In this document: in pieces, positions 7,152 through 10,790 of the stretch
Layout of the letters: each line of letters starts with the position of its first letter
Numbering within the stretch: the first letter of the stretch is position 1
Source of the DNA: Deltaproteobacteria bacterium
GTDB lineage: Bacteria > Desulfobacterota > Binatia > UBA9968
Length of the DNA: 10,790 nucleotides
Assembly (NCBI GenBank): GCA_016183145.1
Contig: JACPFE010000001.1
Location: 1 to 10,790, forward strand
Reading direction: 5' to 3'
Made by a program: the position numbers and the translations under genes
Notes under the pieces: model-generated
Database searches by the model: none
Seen by the model: the letters and a program-made list of their open reading frames with translations, nothing else
What the model was told of the DNA's origin: nothing

Positions 7152-7511
7152 TCAGCCTCTGGGATTTCTGCCCGTTCTTACTCGACCCGGTTGTAAGATT
7201 GTAAATTTACCTATCAAACTTTGGCCTCGTTGCTGCACCACCTGCACGACAGTCTCCGCGAGGTTGCGTCGCGCACGCGCCGGAAACCGAATGAAGATTA
7301 CCCCACCTGTTCTTCGCATCCCTGCATACACCAACTGACCGAAGTCCTTATCCTCGGTAATCAAAATCCGCTCGTCCCTAACCGCCTTTTCTCTAACGTC
7401 GTCATCTTCTGCACGCGGCGACTCCTCAACAATTGCGGTGACGTCGTGCTTCGCGGAGCGAAGCGCGCGCACCACTGAGAAATCGCAACTTTCATCGGCC
7501 AGAAAGCGCAT
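7152..7511 (-). CDS. DUF5615-family PIN-like protein, putative toxin
   Basis: A 119-aa protein with a Mut7-C/PIN-like fold as in the DUF5615 family, believed to act as a nuclease in toxin-antitoxin pairs. Conserved acidic residues visible: LADES (Asp6, Glu7), the acidic patch around 35-38 and ITEDKDFG (Glu53, Asp54, Asp56), followed by GVIFIRFP. The ATG starts three bases after the stop of the DUF433 gene, so the two are one transcript and probably translationally coupled. Full length for the family, with all expected acidic residues, so likely active. The C-terminus ends very close to repeat copy 1. Confidence 0.88.
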   Translation of the reverse strand: MRFLADESCDFSVVRALRSAKHDVTAIVEESPRAEDDDVREKAVRDERILITEDKDFGQLVYAGMRRTGGVIFIRFPARARRNLAETVVQVVQQRGQSLIGKFTILQPGRVRTGRNPRG

Positions 7512-7514
7512 CGA

Positions 7515-7766
7515 CTATCGTCTCGCGCGCTTTTTCGGTGGGGCGACGATAATGGTTTCCTCGTGCGCCAACGTGTCGGCGGCATAACCGATGGACGCTT
7601 GAATATCCTCAATCTTGAGACGAGGATAGGCATCGAGCAAATCCTCTTCCGAGGCACCCTCGCTGAGCTTCCGAAGAATCAACTCAACAGGTATGCGTGT
7701 TCCTCTGATGACAGGCTTACCCATCATCACCTTTGGATTTATTTCAATACGATCAGTAATAGTCAT
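7515..7766 (-). CDS. DUF433-family protein, putative antitoxin partner
   Basis: An 83-aa protein with the DUF433 signature: RIEINPKVMMGKPVIRGTRIPVELIL (6-31), then EGASEEDLLDAYPRLKIEDIQASIGYA (36-62). It has a basic tail (PPKKRARR). The family has a small helix-turn-helix-like fold and is regularly found next to DUF5615 or PIN toxins, presumably neutralising them and repressing the pair. The ATG at 7766 is chosen because GGGAGGT lies immediately upstream with normal spacing; an in-frame TTG at 7778 has none. Three bases separate it from the downstream toxin gene. Confidence 0.88.
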   Translation of the reverse strand: MTITDRIEINPKVMMGKPVIRGTRIPVELILRKLSEGASEEDLLDAYPRLKIEDIQASIGYAADTLAHEETIIVAPPKKRARR

Positions 7767-7790
7767 CGCACCTCCCAAAACTGTTTGCGG

Positions 7791-7916
7791 TCACCTCGGC
7801 ACAGCCAACAGCATCGCGTCCAGCCGCCGCTTTTCTTCGCTCGTCTTAGGATACAATGCCGACAGGGCGTTCGCCAATAGGAGAAAACCCGACCCGTGAT
7901 CGTGACCGTCTGAAAA
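7791..7916 (-). pseudogene. C-terminal remnant of an unidentified gene
   Basis: Just upstream of the DUF433 gene (24 bp before its ATG), the minus strand can be read as NALSALYPKTSEEKRRLDAM followed by LLAVPR and a TGA. The composition is protein-like, with Lys/Glu alternation. Moving upstream, the frame continues only to the edge of repeat copy 2, where any earlier sequence is lost. I do not recognise the product. It could be the tail of another gene truncated by whatever placed the repeat, or chance coding. Confidence 0.3.
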
Positions 7917-7944
7917 TTACGCAACTTAGGCAAGTCAGGCACCA
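7917..7944. repeat. Dispersed repeat, copy 2 of 3
   Basis: The same 24-base core as at 7114 and 8674, followed by accaggttttggcaccaggt, a short tandem duplication of gcaccaggt not seen in the other copies. It lies between the toxin-antitoxin pair and the unrecognised 122-aa gene. Confidence 0.9.
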
Positions 7945-7990
7945 GGTTTTGGCACCAGGTCTTCACTGTTTTCTCAATGTTTTGTTTTCT

Positions 7991-8359
7991 TTAAACCCAC
8001 TGATCTGGCTCATAGGTGATTCGGTCGAGTGCTGCCAAGGTAATCTCCTCGCCCAATCTCATGTTGTCAGAAAGGTCCGTAATGAATTCGACTTCACCAG
8101 GAAGCTCAGGAAACGATTCGATTGTTCCGGCTGGGACAAGGATGGACAGGTGGCCGAATCCTCCCTCGCCCCAGTGCACAACCTGGTTCGGCCTAAACCA
8201 GACCCGCCAGCCCAGTTCCAGGCAAGTCCGGGCGACGCTTCGAAGAAAGCCCAAGTAGGTCTCGACGAATAGTTTTTCCTGGCGGTTCAGAACCCCGCAC
8301 GTGTCTTTCCAGTCCTGTTCTAAACGACGAATGGTCTGATCAATTCCAGTGGGCCTCAT
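7991..8359 (-). CDS. Hypothetical 122-aa protein
   Basis: I do not recognise this protein. It is a soluble, mildly acidic, 122-residue sequence without signal peptide or membrane segment. The N-terminal half looks helical (IDQTIRRLEQDW, QEKLFVETYLGFLRSVARTC); the middle has WRVWFRPNQVVHWGEGGFGHLSILVP, likely beta strands; the end is acidic (LSDNMRLGEEITLAALDRIT). The composition looks like real protein. A purine-rich AGAGGAAAGG about six bases before the ATG is a reasonable ribosome binding site. It is flanked on both sides by the dispersed 24-bp repeat, as the toxin-antitoxin pair is, suggesting a small cargo or an orphan defence-related gene. Confidence 0.55.
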   Translation of the reverse strand: MRPTGIDQTIRRLEQDWKDTCGVLNRQEKLFVETYLGFLRSVARTCLELGWRVWFRPNQVVHWGEGGFGHLSILVPAGTIESFPELPGEVEFITDLSDNMRLGEEITLAALDRITYEPDQWV

Positions 8360-8673
8360 GTCCGGCCTTTCCTCTGAGGCATCGCCTCGCTACGCGTGTG
8401 CGCTACTCCTATTCTGCAACCTTATTCGGCGAGAACAAGAGCTAACGCAGGTCCGACCCGCCTCTTCCGCCTCTTCACTGGACATACATTACTACGCCCG
8501 GGAAGTCGTCCGCTAATAGACGTTTTGGTAGACTCGGAACGAACAGGTCCGAGCCGATGGAACAAGCTCTCAAGCAAGCAGGTTCTTCGGACGGAATCAA
8601 ACTGAGGCCGGAGAGTTAAGAAAGAAATTCGGGCAGCGCTCACTCCCAAGCCACGACCGCAACCGTCTTGGAG
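8360..8673. other. Stretch upstream of the 122-aa gene, no gene seen
   Basis: 314 bp with several short open frames, none having a ribosome binding site or familiar product. It should contain the promoter of the minus-strand 122-aa gene, but no clear hexamers were found. A small inverted repeat (ctcgga / tccgag) is at about 8535-8556. A 20-codon frame ending at about 8619 (MEQALKQAGSSDGIKLRPES) could be a gene tail but is unsupported. Confidence 0.4.
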
Positions 8674-8707
8674 TTACGCAACTTAGGCAAGTCAGGCACC
8701 GGCTCTT
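8674..8707. repeat. Dispersed repeat, copy 3 of 3
   Basis: Begins ttacgcaacttaggcaagtc and continues aggcaccggctctt, matching copy 1 over 34 bases with one difference. It is immediately followed by the hairpin pair at 8712-8775. Confidence 0.9.
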
Positions 8708-8711
8708 GAAG

Positions 8712-8775
8712 ATTCTGCCAGCAATGATGGCAGAATTTGCTGGCTCCTAAATTCTGTCAGCGGCGATGGCAGAAT
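8712..8775. repeat. Two related hairpins
   Basis: Hairpin 1 at 8712-8736 has perfect 9-bp arms (attctgcca / tggcagaat) with 7-base loop gcaatga. Hairpin 2 at 8751-8775 has arms attctgtca / tggcagaat (one G-T pair) with 7-base loop gcggcga. An alternative stem, gccagcaa (8718-8725) with ttgctggc (8737-8744), would disrupt hairpin 1, so two competing folds are possible. Loop size and arm sequence are the same in both units, suggesting duplication of a REP-like element. Confidence 0.75.
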
Positions 8776-8779
8776 TTCG

Positions 8780-9003
8780 AACTCGGTGATGAAGCGCTCC
8801 GGGTCGGGATGAAACAGCAGCCGGCCGCCCGCTTTAGGCGGTCGCCGTCGAAGAGGTTCAGATTTTCGAGCAATCCCGCGGCGGACTCGCGCAGCACGCT
8901 CGCATCGACACGGCGACTTTCCTTCGCCAACATGTGGAAACCGGCGATCGCCGCCTTGGATAGATCACGGGTCGTCACCCGCGGCACCGGCACTCCGAAG
9001 CGT
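8780..9003 (-). pseudogene. Frameshifted fragment of an AlbA_2/Schlafen-type ATP-binding protein
   Basis: The minus strand reads FGVPVPRVTTRDLSKAAIAG, then FHMLAKESRRVDASVLRESA and GLLENLNLFDGDRLKRAA. This matches the linker that follows AlbA_2 (Schlafen-like) domains in ATP-binding regulators: vpgvtleDLd, a helix, LLe.L.L..dGkLkrAAvLLF. After the second Ala (about 8823) the frame is broken; skipping to the next frame gives LLFHPDPERFITEFEIL, the expected continuation. A single-base deletion is the simplest explanation. Both the N-terminal AlbA_2 domain and the C-terminal ATPase part are absent; the fragment ends at hairpin 2. Such proteins are common in defence and accessory islands. Recognition is by eye from the motif pattern. 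Confidence 0.5.
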
Positions 9004-9042
9004 GCATGCCCTTCGCCGCGCAAGGCGCGTGAAGCGGGAGTA

Positions 9043-9132
9043 GGAACTGACGGTTGCGTACTTGCGCAATTGCGCAACTACGAAAGTATGATCGATCGGC
9101 GGGACACGTTGAGCTTTTGAGAATTCTCAAAA
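9043..9132. repeat. Palindrome-bearing repeat, copy 1
   Basis: Aligned with 9282-9370 at a spacing of 238 bp, with one small indel near the start. It contains a perfect 16-bp palindrome ttgcgcaattgcgcaa (9062-9077), within a 26-bp near-palindrome (9057-9082), followed by acgaaagtat, and a perfect 18-bp palindrome ttttgagaattctcaaaa (9115-9132). Its position upstream of the AlbA_2-type pseudogene (which reads away on the minus strand) suggests former operators. Confidence 0.85.
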
Positions 9133-9281
9133 CGCACAAGCGAGACAGGAAAACTCTCTCCAGCGCGGCGGCGCAGGTCAAAGTTTTGCGGCATACAAGA
9201 TTCACGCGACCCCGGTTGCAAGACGCGACCACACCACGAGGAGGAGCTAACTACTCAACTCCAGACTTGACCCGTTGCCCG

Positions 9282-9370
9282 GGAACTGATGTTGCGTAGT
9301 TGCACGATTGCGCAACTACGAAAGTGTCATGGGTCGGGAGAACTCGTTGAGATTTTGAGAATTGTCAAAA
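9282..9370. repeat. Palindrome-bearing repeat, copy 2
   Basis: Second copy of the block at 9043-9132. Its 26-bp palindrome at 9295-9320 keeps nine perfect outer pairs (cgtagttgc / gcaactacg) but has changed in the centre. It is followed by acgaaagtgt. The second palindrome ttttgagaattgtcaaaa (9353-9370) has one altered base compared with copy 1 and is followed by atgaaagtgt. Confidence 0.85.
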
Positions 9371-9371
9371 C

Positions 9372-9433
9372 ATGAAAGTGTGACATTACTCACACTTCCG
9401 GAATTCCGGAAACATGGAAGTATACATTCATGT
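9372..9433. promoter_or_regulatory. Further palindromes of the same series (candidate operators)
   Basis: Directly after repeat copy 2 come agtgtgacattactcacact (9377-9396; perfect 7-bp arms), the perfect 16-bp palindrome ttccggaattccggaa (9396-9411), then atggaagtat (9414-9423) and a 22-bp imperfect palindrome (9412-9433, 18 of 22 positions symmetric). They overlap or abut without spacers. No intact gene starts next to them; what they regulate, or once regulated, is unknown. Confidence 0.6.
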
Positions 9434-9800
9434 GGACGCGATCACAGTCGATTGTCGAACAGCGCTGGTCATATTGCGACCCTTCTGAGAGAGCCGGAAA
9501 TTATCGTCAGAGCGATAGCACGGGCGAGACGGCCGAAGTGGAGCCCACACGGGCAAGCCCGTCGCACGGCCCACTACGCCCGTGCGGCGGAATCCAGAGC
9601 GGACGCCCCCGGCCAAGGCTACGGCGTGAGTCGAAGGGTCGAAGTTTGCGGCGCGAAATTTTCAGCCGCGCCATGCGCTTCCCCCGAAACTCACCACAGA
9701 TTGATGAGATTGTTGTGCCAAGCCCCGAACAGCTAGGCGGTTGAGGCAAGATGGGAACCAGGTTTAGGCGGACTGTTGCGTTGCAAGACCCTCCCTCCAG
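9434..9800. other. Non-coding stretch with one nested inverted repeat
   Basis: 367 bp without a credible gene. At 9518-9585 there is a nested structure: perfect 9-bp outer arms gcacgggcg (9518-9526) and cgcccgtgc (9577-9585) enclosing a 6-bp stem acgggc / gcccgt (9549-9562) with a 2-base turn. It could be a structured RNA or a cruciform; no known RNA family was recognised. The right edge is the abrupt start of the partial luciferase-like copy. Confidence 0.45.
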
Positions 9801-10141
9801 TTTGGTTCGGCGGCGGCGCCGACGCGGTGCTCGAGCGCGTCGGCCGGCTCGGCGATGGCTGGTTTCCGCTGATAGGAGCCAACGAGAAGTGCCGAGGGAT
9901 GATCGATGCGATCCACGCCCACGCGCGCGCGGCGGGCCGCGACCCCAAAACCATCGGCATCGAAGGGAGAGTTGCGCTCGGCCAAGGTTCGCCGGAGACT
10001 TGGATCAAAGAGATTCAAGCCTGGAAAGAACTCGGCGCAACGCACTTGACGTTTAACACGATGAAAGCGGGACTCGCCAATCCGTCAGCGCATATCGAAG
10101 CGATCCGCCGCTTCAAAGAGGCAACCGCCGAGAGTTGGTAG
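9801..10141 (+). pseudogene. Truncated second copy of the luciferase-like oxidoreductase gene (3' part)
   Basis: Matches 6664-7001 without gaps at a constant offset of 3137 bases. I counted about 27 differences in 338 bp (about 92% identity), giving only about five amino-acid changes in 112 residues (for example Gln to Glu after AVL, Ala to Gly in CRAM, Asn to Lys in INEI). The frame is open from VWFGGG to a TAG directly after ESW, but the first ~177 residues, including the barrel's N-terminal half, are missing, and there is no start codon with a ribosome binding site. The mostly silent differences show the copy diverged while still a functional gene, then was truncated. Its 3' end runs straight into the RAYT remnant. 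Confidence 0.9.
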
Positions 10142-10147
10142 TAACAT

Positions 10148-10307
10148 CGGCGTAGAGCCGGTAGCCAAAGTGCTCCTGGCTCTCTATAAGTAAATCCAAA
10201 TAGCGCTCGCGGTTCCCATCGTCCTTGAAAATCGCCTGCCCCTGATTGCCGCGATTCATGACGTGATAAAGCGCCCCGGGAAAATGTACTCGCGACTTCC
10301 TGGCCAT
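10148..10307 (-). pseudogene. Truncated REP-associated tyrosine transposase (RAYT, Y1_Tnp) N-terminus
   Basis: The minus strand from the ATG at 10307 encodes MARKSRVHFPGALYHVMNRG, then NQGQAIFKDDGNRERYLDLL and IESQEHFGYRLYA. This is the characteristic N-terminus of RAYT/IS200-like Y1 transposases, single-stranded DNA nucleases that mobilise REP palindromes. The normal continuation (YVLMxNHxHLL, the HUH motif) is absent: sequence changes after YA-V at about 10148, where the luciferase-like fragment begins. About 53 of an expected ~200 or more residues remain, without the HUH histidines or the catalytic Tyr, so it is inactive. Confidence 0.85.
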
Positions 10308-10361
10308 AACACCGTGACCCGATTGTATCTCCCGCAAAAGATCAAAAAGGTTTGCCTGACC

Positions 10362-10402
10362 CCGTTCTCGTTCCCGTTCCCGTTCCGTTCCGTTCCCGTT
10401 CC
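10362..10402. repeat. Short imperfect microsatellite (cgttcc units)
   Basis: About seven imperfect repeats of cgttcc or gttcc in tandem (cgttct, cgttcc, cgttcc, cgttcc, gttcc, gttcc, cgttcc). It lies upstream of the RAYT fragment, next to gcctgacccc, a sequence often seen at REP elements. Its right end is the exact break point of the DUF499 reading frame. Confidence 0.8.
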
Positions 10403-10404
10403 TG

Positions 10405-10644
10405 AGTTTTACCACCGCCCATGGCCTGCGTAAGCTTAAATACTGCTTGCTCAGATTTCTTCTGAAGACGCCGAAACGCCTCCACGAGAAGTGTCCGCAT
10501 ACCGTCGGTGACGTAGTTCTCTTCGAAAAAGGACTTCCCGTCGATTTTGTTGTCAATCAGGTGGATGAGATTAAGAACCGTATCCCGCTTGGCAGCGTCG
10601 AAGACGCTTTCTCTCGGTGTGCAGAGTTGCTTAAGCGGCTTCAT
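10405..10644 (-). pseudogene. DUF499-family ATPase, N-terminal fragment ending at Walker A
   Basis: From ATG at 10644 (an in-frame TAG two codons upstream fixes the start; no clear ribosome binding site) the protein begins MKPLKQLCTPRESVFDAAKR and continues FFEENYVTDGMRTLLVEAFR (39-58), then VFKLTQAMGGGKT (68-80). This is the N-terminus of DUF499 proteins, large (about 1000-residue) P-loop ATPases related to PglY/BrxC and found beside methyltransferases in anti-phage islands. Gly76-Thr80 form the Walker A motif. The next residue should be His; instead the frame runs into the microsatellite at about 10403, and everything downstream is missing. The fragment is only about 80 residues long, so it cannot be a functional ATPase. 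Confidence 0.8.
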
Positions 10645-10790
10645 AAATAACTATAGTTTTCGATCACCCGATTGCCGTCTATCCAGCAGACTTTCGCTGA
10701 TTTCACGGACAGGTACCGTAAGATACTACGCGAAATGGTGGACGGATGCCAAGGGAAAAATTGGAAGGATGAATCTAGGCACGAGGCATA
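10645..10790. other. Region upstream of the DUF499 fragment to window edge
   Basis: 146 bp. It presumably holds the promoter of the DUF499 gene on the minus strand. Two plus-strand frames are open to the window end (one reads FADFTDRYRKILREMVDG, the other VRYYAKWWTDAKGKIGRMN); neither has a clear start and I recognise neither, so no gene is called. Confidence 0.35.

Noticed and set aside
7114..8707. CRISPR-like array from the three 24-bp repeats
   Set aside because: Spacing of about 800 bp with genes between repeats is not a CRISPR arrangement, and no cas gene is present.
9043..9433. Interpretation of the palindrome array as coding repeats (RNYESV, KHESV, KHGSI in one frame)
   Set aside because: Stops interrupt the frame, and the similarity is explained by the DNA-level motif at fixed spacing rather than by a protein repeat.
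9428..9749. Overlapping open frames on both strands before the truncated luciferase-like copy
   Set aside because: Compositions are unlike proteins, several frames overlap, and no start site or known motif was found.
10690..10790. Possible plus-strand gene running off the right edge
   Set aside because: Two competing frames are open, neither with a convincing start or recognisable family; too short to decide.

Overview
This is GC-rich bacterial DNA, probably a free-living soil, sediment or subsurface bacterium. It combines a lone tripartite-tricarboxylate (TctC/Bug-type) receptor, a maleylacetate-reductase-like dehydrogenase, a probably F420-dependent luciferase-like oxidoreductase, REP-type palindromes and a RAYT transposase remnant. 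That mix is common in uncultivated Proteobacteria-like lineages (former Deltaproteobacteria, Tectomicrobia, Rokubacteria and similar). No rRNA or other phylogenetic marker is present, so the lineage is a guess.

Left part (1-7040), ordinary metabolic genes: a GTG-started serine esterase (115-789, +); a three-gene minus-strand operon transcribed TctC-like receptor (3546-4598), iron-ADH/maleylacetate-reductase-like enzyme (2284-3456), M20-like deacylase homologue (1081-2271); the membrane protease HtpX (5003-5902, -); and a divergent luciferase-like oxidoreductase (6132-7040, +). The operon is flanked by ~137-bp direct repeats (703-839 and 4896-5033). Each repeat carries the 3' end of the esterase joined to the 3' end of htpX in convergent orientation. 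The simplest reading is that esterase and htpX were once convergent neighbours and the operon was inserted between them with duplication of their junction.

Right part (7041-10790), a fragmented accessory region: three copies of a 24-34 bp repeat (7114, 7917, 8674) bracket a DUF433/DUF5615 toxin-antitoxin-like pair (7152-7766) and an unrecognised 122-aa gene (7991-8359). Then come two hairpins (8712-8775), a frameshifted remnant of an AlbA_2/Schlafen-type ATP-binding protein (8780-9003), and an array of palindromes (9043-9433) in which a second motif sits a constant 10.5 bp from the palindrome centre. These are followed by a truncated, about 92% identical second copy of the 3' part of the luciferase-like gene (9801-10141), a truncated RAYT transposase (10148-10307), a short G/C-A-T microsatellite, and the N-terminal fragment of a DUF499 ATPase cut immediately after its Walker A motif (10405-10644).

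Together the right half looks like a decayed mobile/defence island that has repeatedly been cut and joined by REP/RAYT-type or recombination events. The strongest candidates for something undescribed are the palindrome-plus-motif array and the M20 homologue whose metal ligands are largely replaced.
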